64,000 nucleotides of DNA from VRUE01 sp963717375 (GTDB lineage: Bacteria; Actinomycetota; Thermoleophilia; Solirubrobacterales; 70-9), in contig OY970329.1 of assembly GCA_963717375.1 (NCBI GenBank), positions 868,001-932,000 on the forward strand. The letters run 5' to 3'. Shown here one piece after another: positions 8,821-18,378 of the stretch; position 1 is the stretch's first letter; every line of letters starts with the position of its first letter. The notes under the pieces were generated by a model, which was not told where the DNA came from, searched no databases, and worked only from the letters and a program-made list of their open reading frames with translations. The position numbers and the translations under genes were made by a program.

Positions 8821-8923
8821 GGGAGGGCCGGTGCCCCCTCCGACGGAACTTGTGAGCAACCAGACCTCCGTCCTTACGGGCGGAGCGAACGCGGGTTTCG
8901 ACGGAGGGGGCACCGGCCCTCCC
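8821..8923. repeat. Palindromic element E2 (103 bp)
   Basis: Arms 8821-8842 and 8902-8923 are perfectly complementary over 22 bp and pairing partly continues inward. Its total length equals that of E1, and when E1 is read on the other strand both share CGGAACTTGTGAGC at the same place and a GCGGGTT-type motif near the right arm, although the arm sequences themselves differ. It ends 8 bp from the gltB stop codon. The stretch between E1 and E2 (8706-8820) shows no gene. Confidence 0.85.
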
Positions 8924-8931
8924 CCGCGCAA

Positions 8932-11900
8932 TCACTCAGTCGAGATGCTTGGATCGGCCTGGACCTTGTGGGGAACGACCATCAGGAAGTTGCCGGTGGC
9001 ATCGGCCGCCAGGGCCATCACACGATCGGCCTCCTCGTCCTGCCCCGTCGCCCGCAGTTCGGTCGCGTAGCTGCCGAGCAGGTCGTCGATGTCGAGCAGC
9101 CCCTCGGCGTCGATCTCTTTCAGCTCGACCTTGGCGCCCTCACCCAAGCGACGCTTGATCGCCTCGGCGTCGATGCCAAAGGCGTTATGGCGGACGTAGA
9201 CGCGGCCGCCGGTCATGCCGGCGCAGGCCCAGGGACCGAGGTCGCCGAGGACGATGGCGCGGCCCGAGGTCATGTACTCGAAGGCGAATCCCTTGGCGTT
9301 GGCACGGTCGACGACGCAGCCGCGGCTGTCGTCGATCGCCTCTTCGGGCTCGCCGGCCAGGACCACGTCGGCGCCGGAGAGGCGGATGCAGAAGCGCGAG
9401 TCAGCCGAGCCCTGGACGTAGAGGCGGCCACGCTGAGCGCCGTAGGCAAAGGACTTGCCGACCGAGCCGTTGAGCCGCTTGCCCTTGGCCCCCTTGCCCT
9501 TGAGCACGGCGATGCTGCCGCCCAGCATGGTCTTGCCGACGCCGTCCTGAGCACCACCCTCGATCCGGATCGAGACCCCGTATGAGTTGAAGGCGCCGAG
9601 CCCCTGACCCGCCACCGAGCCGCCGTTGAACTCGAGGCTGGCAAGCACGTCGTCGTTGGACTCAGGCCCGTCATCGAAGATGCGCGAGCGGGCGATCGCC
9701 CCCGAGAGCTCGGTGCCGAGCACGCGGTCGTTGGCGTCGGTGGCGCGGGGGAACTCGTTGCGGATCGTGCGCCCGGAGCAGATGTCGCCGGCGAGGCCGC
9801 CGATCTGCGCCGAGGCCTGCTTGGCCTCCATCCGGATCGGCCGCGCGGCCACCAGGCCCGCCTCGGCGCGCTCCTCAGCGTCGGCTGCAACCGGCAGGTC
9901 GAGCGGCTCGAGGTCGAGGAACTCCTCCAGCGGCGTGATCAGCGGCGCCAGATCGACGGCGTCGTGGTGGGAGATCTGCTCGAGCAGGTCGTAGCGGCCG
10001 ACCAGGTCCTGAGCGCGTTCATAGCCGAGCGAGGCGACCACCTGCTTGACCTCCTCGCCCATCGCCTGGAAAAAGCGGGCGCAGCTCTCGGCGGCGAGGT
10101 CGACCTCCTGCGGAGTGAACTTCTTCAGCCCATGCTCCTGGGCCTGCTCGACCGTCTCGATCTGAGTCGCGATGCCGACGTGACAGGTATCGAGCTGGCA
10201 GCCGCGGCAGATCGTGCAGCCGAGGCTGACCATCGCCAGGGTGCCGAATCCGACCCGGTTGGCGCCGAGGCAGTGCAGCTTGACGATGTCGTGACCGTGG
10301 CGGTAACCGCCGTCGGCCCAGATCTCGACCCGGTTGCGAATGCCGGCCTCCATCAGCGCTCGGTGCACAGCGCGGGTGCCGATGTCCGAGGGCAGGCCGA
10401 CGTGGCGCAGGGCGTGCTGGCGGGCGGCGCCGGTGCCGCCCTCGAAGCCGGAGAGGGTGATGATGTCGGCGCCGGCCTTGGCGATGCCGAGGCCGATCGT
10501 GCCGATGTTCGGCACCACCGGCACCTTGACCGAGACGCGCACGTCGGGGTTGACCGTCTTAAGCTCGTCGATCAGCTCGGCGAGGTCCTCGATCGAGTAG
10601 AGGTCGTGGTTGTTGGAGGGCGAGATCAGGTCGGTGCCGGGCGAGGCGTTACGCGCCGCGGCGACCTTCTCGGAGACCTTCTTGCCAGGCAGGTGGCCGC
10701 CCTCGCCGGGCTTGGCACCCTGGCCGATCTTGATCTCGGCCAGGTAGGAGGAATTGAGCATCTCCGCCGAGACGCCGAAGCGGCCGGAGGCGACCTGCTG
10801 GCCGCGCCACTTGCGGTAGTTGCCGTACATGTCGCGGATCTCGCCACCCTCGCCGTTGACGCAGAGGACGTTGATCGACTTCGCCGCCTCGGCGTAGGCA
10901 CGGAAGGCCGGCTCGGACTGCGAGCCAAAGCTCATCGAGGAGATCACGACCGGGTAGTCGTGGCGGCCGACGCCGGCGTCGACGACCGAGGGGTCGGCGA
11001 TCGGCTCCCGATCCCCCTTCAGGCCCATGATGTGGCGCATCGAGATCGGGCTCTGCTGCTCGAGGTCGCGAACTTTCTGCGAGTAGTCCTCGTAGGAGCC
11101 ACTGCCGTTGGCGGTGGCGATCGCGGCCTTGTAGACCTTGGGGTAGAAGCGGAACGTCTTCGCCGGTTTGGAGTCTTCGTCACCGGCGAGGATGCGGGCG
11201 CGCTCGTTGGTGTCCTCGTCGAGCTTGGTGAAGCCGACGCCACCGGACTCCGAGGCGGCAAAGGCCTCGGTGAGGAAGATCTCGGCGAGCTCGGGCTTGA
11301 CCCCGATCGAGGAGAACTGGCGCGCGTAGCCGCGCACCTCGTGGATCCCGATCGTCGAGATCACTTTCTCGATCCCCTTCTCGAGCGCGTCGCAGAGGTT
11401 GGAGACGTTGCTCTCGTAGTCCTCGACGCAGACGACTTCGACCATCGTGTATGGGCAGACGCCATTGGCGCCGAGGCCAAGGGCGAGCATCGTGTCGTGG
11501 ACGTTGCGGATCGCGGCCGAGCGCAGGACGATGCCGCAGCGGCGGCGCAGGTTCTCCTCGCCCGGCTCGACCTTGAACCCCTTCAGCGCCTGGTCGACGG
11601 CGGAGATCGCCAGGTGCGGGTCGAGGAAGCGGCGATCGGCGTCGTAGACCGTGCGATCGGTGAGCACCAGCAGCTCGGCCCCGTCGCGGACTTTCTTAAC
11701 CGCCTCCTGCTTGATCCGCTCAATCGCGCCGCGGGTCGTCTCGGACTCGAGCAGGGAGATGTCGACGACGTCGGCGCGGCCGCGGAACTCCTCCCAGAGG
11801 TCCTCCAGCAGGTAGGTCTTGTGCTCGCGGGCGATCCGCCGGTAGGTCTTGTCGGAGAGCGGCGCCAGGCCGTGATGGCCGCCGAGGATCACCGGGAAGG

Positions 11901-13605
11901 CAGTCTCGATCGTGCCGGTGTCCTCACCGGCGGCGCCGAGCGAGGGGCGGCGACCAAAGACCGTGCGGGTGGAGAAGTGCTCCATCTCGCGTTCGCGGTC
12001 GATCGCCGGGTTGGTGACAACGGCGACGGTCTCCTTGAAGTAGTCGGCGAGGTTCTGACGCTCGGGCGAGAGCGCGGCGAGCGGCCCGTCGTAGCCCAGC
12101 GAGCCGACCGGCTCGGAGCCGTTGGAGGCCATCTGCTGAACCAGTTTGACGTCGTCGCGCTGCCAGCCGAAGCCGGCGAGGACGCGGTCGGAGACCTTGA
12201 CCGGCTCCTCGGGACCGGCGTCGGAGTAGCCCGGCACCTCCTCGCCCTCGAGTGGCCCACCGGTCTCCAGAGCGCGGTCGTAGGCGGCAGCGTCATCGGC
12301 GCCGTTGCGGCGCAGCCAGCTCTCGCGGACGATGCGCAGCATCGCGTCGTGCGCGTGCAGGGTCGAGCGTTTGCGCTCGCGATCGATCGTCACCAGCGCC
12401 TTCTCGCCCGGGGCGAGCGGCTTCGGCTCGGCGACCATCGCGTTGACCGGGACGACGCCCGGCTCGGAGCTGAAGACGTAGTCGTTGGTGGTCTCGACCT
12501 GCCAGAGCGGCCGCAGTCCGAGCGCGTCGGAGGAGAAGACGCATTCGCTGGAGTGGCGGGCGATCAGCGCCACCGGCCCCTGCGCGAACGGCCCCATCGC
12601 CTGGTGCAAGTACATGTAGAAGCGGTGCAGCTCCTCCGGCATGCGGCGGATCTCTTCGACGATCGGCGGCACGACCATCTCCATCGCCTCGGCGAGACTG
12701 AGCCCGTCGCGACTGACCAAGGTGTCGATCGTGCGGTTGAGGTCCTGGGAGTCGGAGCCGTCCGGATGGATCGGCACGCCGAGCATCTTTGCCTCCTGGC
12801 GAAGCTGGGCGATCGTGTTGATCTCGCCGTTGTGCCCCAACACCGAGAAGGGCTGGACGCGCTTGAAGGAAGGCCAGGTGTTGGTCGAGTAGCGGTTGTG
12901 GCCGAAGCTGCCGATCGTCTCGAAGCGCTCGTCGAGCAGGTCGGGGTAGTACTCGCCGAGCACCTTGGGCGCGCCCATCACCTTGTAGACGCAGGTCGTC
13001 GCCGAGAAGGACGGGACGTGGACGTCGAGGCGCTGCTCGAGCTCGATCAGCAGGTCGAAGAGGACGCGGTCGCGGCGCGAGGCATCGGCGACGAGGCCGG
13101 CGAGCTGCCAGAAGTGCGGCTCCTCCTCGCGGGCGGTCGGGCCGAGGGCGGGCGAGTTGACCACGCCGATCCGCTCAGCGAGGATGCGGAAGCCGCCGTT
13201 GCCGAGCAGCTCACGGGCGTCATGCTGGATCCGCTCGAGGTCCTGCGAGCGCTCGACGAAGATGTGGGCGACGGCGAAGGCGTCGTCGAGGGTCAGCGAC
13301 GGGTCGTGGCCACCGGAGCGGACCTCCTCGGCCCAGATCTTGCGCGGCAGGTCGAGCAGCAGGCCGCAGCCGTCACCCTCGCCATCGACGTTGCCGGCGC
13401 GGTGGAGCATTTTCTGCAGGGCCGGGATCGCCAGGGCGATCGGCTCGTGGCTGGACGTGGCGTCCTTGCGGACGGAGGCGTAGATCGCACAGGCATCCTT
13501 GTCTTCGACGCTGGGCGGCGAGACAAGCGGCCTGTAGGCACGCTCTGGCGAGTAGCGGACGGGGCCGCCCTCACCGTGAAGCTCACGGGACTGGGTGCTG
13601 GACAT
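8932..13605 (-). CDS. gltB: Glutamate synthase large (alpha) subunit
   Basis: The 1557-residue protein makes two glutamates from glutamine and 2-oxoglutarate. Cys39 (DKDACAIYASVRKD) is the expected N-terminal nucleophile of the class II glutaminase domain, so the first 38 residues should be a removed propeptide. The central and FMN-binding synthase domains follow. CTICRGCQLDTC, from about residue 1130, supplies the [3Fe-4S] cluster cysteines, and a GXGXG-type beta-helix domain closes the protein. The ATG at 13605 has GGGAGG 6-7 nt upstream. No gltD lies within the window, so the electron donor (NADPH subunit elsewhere or ferredoxin) is undecided. Confidence 0.95.
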   Translation of the reverse strand: MSSTQSRELHGEGGPVRYSPERAYRPLVSPPSVEDKDACAIYASVRKDATSSHEPIALAIPALQKMLHRAGNVDGEGDGCGLLLDLPRKIWAEEVRSGGHDPSLTLDDAFAVAHIFVERSQDLERIQHDARELLGNGGFRILAERIGVVNSPALGPTAREEEPHFWQLAGLVADASRRDRVLFDLLIELEQRLDVHVPSFSATTCVYKVMGAPKVLGEYYPDLLDERFETIGSFGHNRYSTNTWPSFKRVQPFSVLGHNGEINTIAQLRQEAKMLGVPIHPDGSDSQDLNRTIDTLVSRDGLSLAEAMEMVVPPIVEEIRRMPEELHRFYMYLHQAMGPFAQGPVALIARHSSECVFSSDALGLRPLWQVETTNDYVFSSEPGVVPVNAMVAEPKPLAPGEKALVTIDRERKRSTLHAHDAMLRIVRESWLRRNGADDAAAYDRALETGGPLEGEEVPGYSDAGPEEPVKVSDRVLAGFGWQRDDVKLVQQMASNGSEPVGSLGYDGPLAALSPERQNLADYFKETVAVVTNPAIDREREMEHFSTRTVFGRRPSLGAAGEDTGTIETAFPVILGGHHGLAPLSDKTYRRIAREHKTYLLEDLWEEFRGRADVVDISLLESETTRGAIERIKQEAVKKVRDGAELLVLTDRTVYDADRRFLDPHLAISAVDQALKGFKVEPGEENLRRRCGIVLRSAAIRNVHDTMLALGLGANGVCPYTMVEVVCVEDYESNVSNLCDALEKGIEKVISTIGIHEVRGYARQFSSIGVKPELAEIFLTEAFAASESGGVGFTKLDEDTNERARILAGDEDSKPAKTFRFYPKVYKAAIATANGSGSYEDYSQKVRDLEQQSPISMRHIMGLKGDREPIADPSVVDAGVGRHDYPVVISSMSFGSQSEPAFRAYAEAAKSINVLCVNGEGGEIRDMYGNYRKWRGQQVASGRFGVSAEMLNSSYLAEIKIGQGAKPGEGGHLPGKKVSEKVAAARNASPGTDLISPSNNHDLYSIEDLAELIDELKTVNPDVRVSVKVPVVPNIGTIGLGIAKAGADIITLSGFEGGTGAARQHALRHVGLPSDIGTRAVHRALMEAGIRNRVEIWADGGYRHGHDIVKLHCLGANRVGFGTLAMVSLGCTICRGCQLDTCHVGIATQIETVEQAQEHGLKKFTPQEVDLAAESCARFFQAMGEEVKQVVASLGYERAQDLVGRYDLLEQISHHDAVDLAPLITPLEEFLDLEPLDLPVAADAEERAEAGLVAARPIRMEAKQASAQIGGLAGDICSGRTIRNEFPRATDANDRVLGTELSGAIARSRIFDDGPESNDDVLASLEFNGGSVAGQGLGAFNSYGVSIRIEGGAQDGVGKTMLGGSIAVLKGKGAKGKRLNGSVGKSFAYGAQRGRLYVQGSADSRFCIRLSGADVVLAGEPEEAIDDSRGCVVDRANAKGFAFEYMTSGRAIVLGDLGPWACAGMTGGRVYVRHNAFGIDAEAIKRRLGEGAKVELKEIDAEGLLDIDDLLGSYATELRATGQDEEADRVMALAADATGNFLMVVPHKVQADPSISTE

Positions 13606-13667
13606 GCTGACCTCCCGGTTTCCACGCCTTCTTCGAGCGGGCGCGCGACGGGTTGACGGGTCGGAGA

Positions 13668-13673
13668 ATTATA
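13668..13673 (-). promoter_or_regulatory. -10 element of the gltB promoter
   Basis: A perfect TATAAT on the minus strand lies 62 nt before the gltB start codon, giving a leader of about 55 nt. No good TTGACA -35 sits 16-18 nt upstream (GGCGAC occupies that place), so the promoter may rely on an activator or on an extended contact. Confidence 0.5.
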
Positions 13674-13741
13674 GGGCGGCCGAAGCCCCCGTCGCCACAA
13701 ATTTCCGATTTCCTGCAAATAGGGCCAAAAACGGTCCTTTA

Positions 13742-14116
13742 CTAAGCCCAGCCTGAGGGCTGGAAGTCGCCGGCCGGGTGGACGCCGACGAGCAGGGCGG
13801 TTACCGGCTCCTCCGAACGGTTGAGGATCGTGCGGCTCACCGGTGGCTCGATCGAGGCGAAGGTACCGGCGGGCGCCGGGTGGTCCTCACCACCGATGCG
13901 CAGGACGGCCTCGCCCTCGAGGATCGCGTAGAGCTCGACCTGGCCGCTCTCAGCCTCGTCGTGCTCGGGAATTTGCCCGCCCGGATCGACTTCGACCAGG
14001 TTGAAGCCGAAGGCCGAGGTGCCAAGCGCCTTGCGCGCCAGTCGCCAGGTCGAGTCGCCCGAGCCCTCCATCGTCTCGAACTCGTCGCGGTGCTTGATCG
14101 TGAAGCCACCGGCCAT
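13742..14116 (-). CDS. Cupin-domain protein
   Basis: The 124-residue product is a single small cupin barrel: FNLVEVDPGGQIPEHDE then VELYAILEGEAVLRIGGE and a C-terminal strand with TALLVGV. One metal-binding His/Glu set (PEHDEAESGQVE) is partly recognisable. Such proteins are small sugar or organic-acid binding enzymes or sensors; a substrate cannot be assigned. The ATG at 14116 lies 2 nt after the stop of the upstream beta-propeller gene on the same strand, so the two are co-transcribed. Confidence 0.8.
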   Translation of the reverse strand: MAGGFTIKHRDEFETMEGSGDSTWRLARKALGTSAFGFNLVEVDPGGQIPEHDEAESGQVELYAILEGEAVLRIGGEDHPAPAGTFASIEPPVSRTILNRSEEPVTALLVGVHPAGDFQPSGWA

Positions 14117-14118
14117 GC

Positions 14119-15177
14119 TCAGCGGCTCCAGTCGGGTTCGGAAGCGTTCTTGGCGAGCACCTTCGGCTTGCCGCCGGCGTAGGGAATGCGGACCACCTTG
14201 TGGCCCGGGCCAGGTTCGAAGCCACCAAGGCTGCCCAGTACGAACCTGCCGTCCTTGGAGAGCGCGGTGCCGACAAAGCCGACCTCGCGCGCCTTGGTCA
14301 GCGTCCGTTCCGCCCCGGTCTTCGGATTGACGGTGACCGCGTAGCTGGTGTCCTGGCCGCCGAACTCGGTCAGCAGACGACTGCCGTTGGCCGACCACTC
14401 GGTCGGGCTGAGGCCGGAGAGCAGCGGATCGACCTTGGTGTGGGTCAGGCGCTTGACCTTGCTCCCGTCGGGGTCGATCAGGAAGAGATCGTTCTTGGGG
14501 CCGTACTTGCGGCTCTTTTCGCCAAGGTGCTTGACGAAGACGATGCGGTCGTTGGGCCCCCAGAGTGGGCTGGACGAGCGGTGGTCGGTCGTCAACGCCT
14601 GCGGTTCTTCAGCGGCGACGCTCGTTGCCCCGGGGGGAAGGAGATCGATCCTGTAGATGTCACTGCGGGGCGGAAAGCTTTCGTTCGCAGCCATCGCGAA
14701 GACGAGCTGCTCGCTGCCCTGCGGCGAAAAACTGACCCCCGAGAAAAAGCCGCGCGCGATCGTGCGCTGGGCGCCGCTCGCGACGTCGATCGTGGTCAGG
14801 CGCTGCTTGCCGACTTCGGGGCCGAGCAGCACCGCGACCGTGGTCGAGTCGGGCGACCAGGCGAAGGTGTACGGGTCCTGCCAGTTGGCGGCGAGCAGTT
14901 TCGGGGCGCCGCCGGCGGCGGGCGCGACCATCAGGCCGGACGGCTGCTTGCCCTGTCCAAAACGGAAGAAGACGATCGTCTGCCCGTCCGGTGACACCCG
15001 CGGCCCGGAGCCAGGGCCAACCCGGCGCACCCCCGAACCGTTGTCTTTGGCGACGAACACGGTCGGGCTGAGCGGGTTCCGCGTGAATACCAGCGTCGCC
15101 TGCGAGCTCGCCGGGACGACGAGGAATGCTGCAACGACGACGACCAGCCAGAAGATCGATCCAGGTTTCTTTCTCAT
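14119..15177 (-). CDS. Exported TolB-like beta-propeller protein
   Basis: A 352-residue protein with a Sec signal peptide: MRKKPG, a hydrophobic core and a probable cleavage after SSQA (about residue 27). The rest repeats WD40/PD40-like blades, such as SPDGQTIVFFRFG, FAWSPDSTTVAVLLG and GPNDRIVFVKHLG. These resemble TolB and peptidase-associated propellers, usually ligand- or partner-binding. No catalytic domain is present. A TACGCT hexamer (15184-15189) lies 6 nt before the ATG with no ribosome binding site, so a leaderless promoter is likely, separate from thrB 32 nt upstream. Confidence 0.8.
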   Translation of the reverse strand: MRKKPGSIFWLVVVVAAFLVVPASSQATLVFTRNPLSPTVFVAKDNGSGVRRVGPGSGPRVSPDGQTIVFFRFGQGKQPSGLMVAPAAGGAPKLLAANWQDPYTFAWSPDSTTVAVLLGPEVGKQRLTTIDVASGAQRTIARGFFSGVSFSPQGSEQLVFAMAANESFPPRSDIYRIDLLPPGATSVAAEEPQALTTDHRSSSPLWGPNDRIVFVKHLGEKSRKYGPKNDLFLIDPDGSKVKRLTHTKVDPLLSGLSPTEWSANGSRLLTEFGGQDTSYAVTVNPKTGAERTLTKAREVGFVGTALSKDGRFVLGSLGGFEPGPGHKVVRIPYAGGKPKVLAKNASEPDWSR

Positions 15178-15209
15178 GCCGGGAGCGTAGCCGCACCCGC
15201 GGTCGCGGC

Positions 15210-16091
15210 TTAGAGCTCTGGGACGTCGGCGCCGTGGGGGCAGAAGGGGAGACGGCGGACCTCGGCCCAACCGGCGCAACGAGCCTCGAGTGCCTCGGCG
15301 ACGTTGCCGGCCTCCTGCCAGGTGGTCCAAACGAGGACGGTGGGACCAGCACCGGAGATGGTGGCACCGAGGGCGCCGAGATCGGTGGCCGCGTCGACGA
15401 GATCCATCGAGCGCGGGTAGAGCTCGCGGCGGCGGGGCTGGTGGATGCGGTCGGAAAGGCCTACGCCGATGAGGTCGAGGTCGGCTCGCTGCAGCCCAAG
15501 GACGAGCCGCGACGCAGCCGAGACGTTCGCAACGGCGTCGGCAAGTGGGATCTCGGCCGGTATCGCCTCACGGGCGCGCTCGGTCGAGACCTCTTCGGCC
15601 GGGATCACGGCGATTCCCTCGAGCCCTCCCGGCGGGTCGAATCGTGCTGCGCTCGAGGCATCCCCCTCCCCCGGCCCGCAGATGACGAAGCCGCCGTAGA
15701 TCGCCGCGGCGACATTGTCGGGGTGACCCTCCAGCTCGGTCGCCTTGACCAGCATCTCCTCCTTGGAGAGGGCCAGCTCGAAGAGGTGGTCGGCGGCGAA
15801 GAGGCCGGCGACGATCGCGGCGGCACTGGAACCGAGGCCCCGCGCCAGTGGGATCTCGCTGCGCAGGCGGAAGGCGATGCCGTCGGCCGGGTGGAGGGTC
15901 TCGAAAGCGCGGACGATCAGGTTGTCGCGGCCGATCGAGACCTCGAGGCCGCCGGGATCGAGCGAGAACTCACCGGTCTCCTCCACTTCCAGCTCGAGGA
16001 AGAGCGAGACCGCCGCCGCCAGCACGTCGTATCCCGGGCCGAGGTTGGCCGACGAGGCAGGAACCCGAACGAGTCGCCGCCGGATGGTCAC
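15210..16091 (-). CDS. thrB: Homoserine kinase
   Basis: This 293-residue GHMP kinase phosphorylates homoserine before threonine synthase. PASSANLGPGYD marks the N-terminal substrate region, and PLARGLGSSAAAIVAG is the ATP-binding glycine-rich motif of the GHMP family; SGAGPTVLVW is the third family motif. The GTG start at 16091 overlaps the thrC TGA stop by 4 nt (GTGA), so translation is coupled. It is the last gene of the lysA-hom-thrC-thrB operon. Confidence 0.95.
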   Translation of the reverse strand: MTIRRRLVRVPASSANLGPGYDVLAAAVSLFLELEVEETGEFSLDPGGLEVSIGRDNLIVRAFETLHPADGIAFRLRSEIPLARGLGSSAAAIVAGLFAADHLFELALSKEEMLVKATELEGHPDNVAAAIYGGFVICGPGEGDASSAARFDPPGGLEGIAVIPAEEVSTERAREAIPAEIPLADAVANVSAASRLVLGLQRADLDLIGVGLSDRIHQPRRRELYPRSMDLVDAATDLGALGATISGAGPTVLVWTTWQEAGNVAEALEARCAGWAEVRRLPFCPHGADVPEL

Positions 16092-17158
16092 GCGAAGACG
16101 GCGCGCTCGACCGAGCTGAGGTCGTTCTCGCAGTTGATTACAGGCGGGGCTTTGGAGAGGGCGGTATCGGGGTCCTTGAGGCCGTGGCCGGTGAGCACGC
16201 AGACCACCGACTCCGGGGGAGCGGCGCCCTCGGCCACCGGCAGTCCGTGAGCGAGCAGGCCGGCCACCGAGGCGGCGGAAGCGGGCTCGCAGAAAACTCC
16301 CTCGCTGGCGGCAAGCCAACGGTAGGCGTCGAGGATCTGCTGGTCGCTCACCGCGGCGACCCGCCCGCGCGAGGTTGTGAAGGCGGCCATCGCCTCCTCC
16401 CAGCGCGCCGGGTTGCCGATCCGGATCGCGGAGGCGACGGTCTCGGGGTTGGCGACCGGCTCGCCGTGCACGAGCGGCGCCGCGCCCTCGGCCTGGAAGC
16501 CGTAGAGAATCGGAGGGCCGTTGGTGACCTCCAGCTTGTCGAGCCGGCGCTCTCCTATCTCCTGGAAGCCGCGCCAATAGGCGGTCACGTTGCCCGCGTT
16601 GCCTACCGGGATAGCCAGCGCCCCGGGCATCTCCCCCAACTCCTCCACCACCTCGAAGGCGGCCGTCTTCTGCCCTTCGATCCGGTGCGGGTTGACCGAG
16701 TTGACCAGCTCGATCGGGTGCTTGTCGGCGAGGTCGCGGACGATCCGCAGGGCGTCGTCGAAGTTGCCCTGAAGGGCGACCACGCGGGCGCCGTGCATCA
16801 GCGCCTGGGCGAGCTTGCCGATCGCGATCTTGCCCTCGGGCACGATCACGGCGCCGCGCATTCCCGCCCGCGCGGCGTAGGCCGCGGCGCTTGCGGCGGT
16901 GTTGCCGGTCGAGGCGCAGATCACCGCCTCGGCGCCCCTCCCCTTTGCCCGCGAGACCGCGACGGTCATGCCGCGATCCTTGAAGCTGCCGGTCGGGTTG
17001 GCGCCCTCGAACTTGAGGTAAGCGCGGACACCGAGCCGCTCGGAGAGCCGCGGCGCCTCGACCAGGGGGGTCGAGCCCTCGTTCAGGGTCACCACGGGAT
17101 CGCCGGGCTCCAGCGAAAGGTGCTCCCTGTAGCGCTCGATCAGTGGAGCCGGGCTCAA
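16088..17158 (-). CDS. thrC: Threonine synthase
   Basis: A 356-residue PLP enzyme converting O-phosphohomoserine to threonine. The PLP lysine is Lys60 in NPTGSFKDRG, and STGNTAASAAAYAARAG is the phosphate-binding loop region. Length fits the short actinobacterial class. The TTG start at 17158 overlaps the hom TGA stop by 4 nt (TTGA); the frame stays open further upstream, but that extension is antisense-like Arg/Pro-rich sequence inside hom and was rejected. It lies between hom and thrB in the operon. Confidence 0.95.
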   Translation of the reverse strand: MSPAPLIERYREHLSLEPGDPVVTLNEGSTPLVEAPRLSERLGVRAYLKFEGANPTGSFKDRGMTVAVSRAKGRGAEAVICASTGNTAASAAAYAARAGMRGAVIVPEGKIAIGKLAQALMHGARVVALQGNFDDALRIVRDLADKHPIELVNSVNPHRIEGQKTAAFEVVEELGEMPGALAIPVGNAGNVTAYWRGFQEIGERRLDKLEVTNGPPILYGFQAEGAAPLVHGEPVANPETVASAIRIGNPARWEEAMAAFTTSRGRVAAVSDQQILDAYRWLAASEGVFCEPASAASVAGLLAHGLPVAEGAAPPESVVCVLTGHGLKDPDTALSKAPPVINCENDLSSVERAVFA

Positions 17159-18378
17159 CCGAACTCCTCTTCGATCACGCGGATTGCGCGCGGTGGCGCG
17201 CGCAGCACGTCGAGGGCGTCGATCGCCTCCAGCGCCGCCGCGAAGCGGGACTCGAGGCACTCGTGGACAACCATCACCAGCCGCGCGTCCTCGCCGACAC
17301 CGCGCTGGACGACGCTCTTGACCGAGACGTCTTTGTCGCCGAGCACCTGGGCGATCTGACCGAGCACGCCGGGCCGGTCGGCGACGGAGAGGTGCAGGTA
17401 GAAGGAAGAGGAGACGTCATTGACGATCGGCAGCTTGACGCGGGTCTCGTGCACCGGCGCATCGCCGCTGAGGATCGAGACGACGTCGCCAAGCACCGCG
17501 GAGGCGGTCTGCACTCCGCCGGCCCCCGGTCCCGACATCGTCACCTCGGTGATCTCCGGCGCCTCGACCATGACCGCGTTGAACGGGCCCTCGACCGGCG
17601 AGAGCGGGTGGCCGCCGGAGAGGAAGCAGGGGAAGACGCGGACGCTGATCCCGCCCTGGCGCCGTTCGGCGACGCCGAGCAGCTTCAGCGAGAGGCCGAG
17701 CTCCTTGGCGTAGGCGAGATCCCCGGGTTTGATCTGCTCGATCCCCTCGTAGGAGACCTCTTCTAACGTCACCGGCGTGTGGAAGGCGAGGCGGGCGAGG
17801 ATCGCCATCTTCGCCGCCGCATCGGCGCCGCTGACGTCGGCGGTCGGATCCGCCTCGGCGTAGCCAAGCTCCTGCGCCCGGGCGAGGACATCCTCGTAGG
17901 GAGCGCCGGTCGAGGCCATCTCGCTGAGGATGAAGTTGGTGGTGCCGTTGACGATGCCGAAGACCTTGGCGATCTCGGTCACGCCGAAGCTCTCCTGGAT
18001 CACCCGCACGATCGGGATCACACCCGCCACCGCCGCCTCGAAGCGCAGCTGCACGCCGGCCTCGCGGGCAGCGTCGAAGAGCTCCTCACCATGCTGGGCG
18101 AGAAGCTGCTTGTTGGCGGTGACGACTGGGCGCTTGGCGCGCAGCGCCTCGAGCACGTAGTCGCGAGCCGGATCGGTGCCGCCGATCAGCTCGACGATCA
18201 GGTCGGAGCGCTCGAGGATCGCGCTGAAGTCGCCCTCGCCGCGAGTCAGGACACCGGAAATCTCAGGACGCCGGCCGGTGGCCGCCTCGACCGCGTCGGC
18301 GCGGGCGGCGATCAGCTCGGCGAAGGCGCCACCGACCGTGCCGCGGCCGAGCAGCCCGATGCGAACGGGTTCAGGCAT
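17155..18378 (-). CDS. hom: Homoserine dehydrogenase
   Basis: At 407 residues this NAD(P)-dependent enzyme reduces aspartate semialdehyde to homoserine. The N-terminus has a Rossmann motif (GLLGRGTVGG), the middle has KVFGIVNGTTNFIL and the catalytic-domain lysine region GYAEADPTADVSG, and the C-terminus (about 325-400) is an ACT domain (FYLHLSVADRPGVLGQIAQ) that normally senses threonine for feedback inhibition. The start overlaps the lysA stop by 8 nt, so the genes are co-translated. Confidence 0.96.
   Translation of the reverse strand: MPEPVRIGLLGRGTVGGAFAELIAARADAVEAATGRRPEISGVLTRGEGDFSAILERSDLIVELIGGTDPARDYVLEALRAKRPVVTANKQLLAQHGEELFDAAREAGVQLRFEAAVAGVIPIVRVIQESFGVTEIAKVFGIVNGTTNFILSEMASTGAPYEDVLARAQELGYAEADPTADVSGADAAAKMAILARLAFHTPVTLEEVSYEGIEQIKPGDLAYAKELGLSLKLLGVAERRQGGISVRVFPCFLSGGHPLSPVEGPFNAVMVEAPEITEVTMSGPGAGGVQTASAVLGDVVSILSGDAPVHETRVKLPIVNDVSSSFYLHLSVADRPGVLGQIAQVLGDKDVSVKSVVQRGVGEDARLVMVVHECLESRFAAALEAIDALDVLRAPPRAIRVIEEEFG

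Noticed and set aside
8603..8923. CRISPR-like repeat spacing
   Set aside because: Only two elements, each a long palindrome with different arms; no short direct repeats, spacers or cas genes.
9964..13656. Very long open frame (about 1230 codons) antisense to gltB
   Set aside because: Its translation is Arg/Gly/Val/Asp-rich with no motifs, while the opposite strand encodes a full glutamate synthase; GC-rich third positions keep the antisense frame open by chance.
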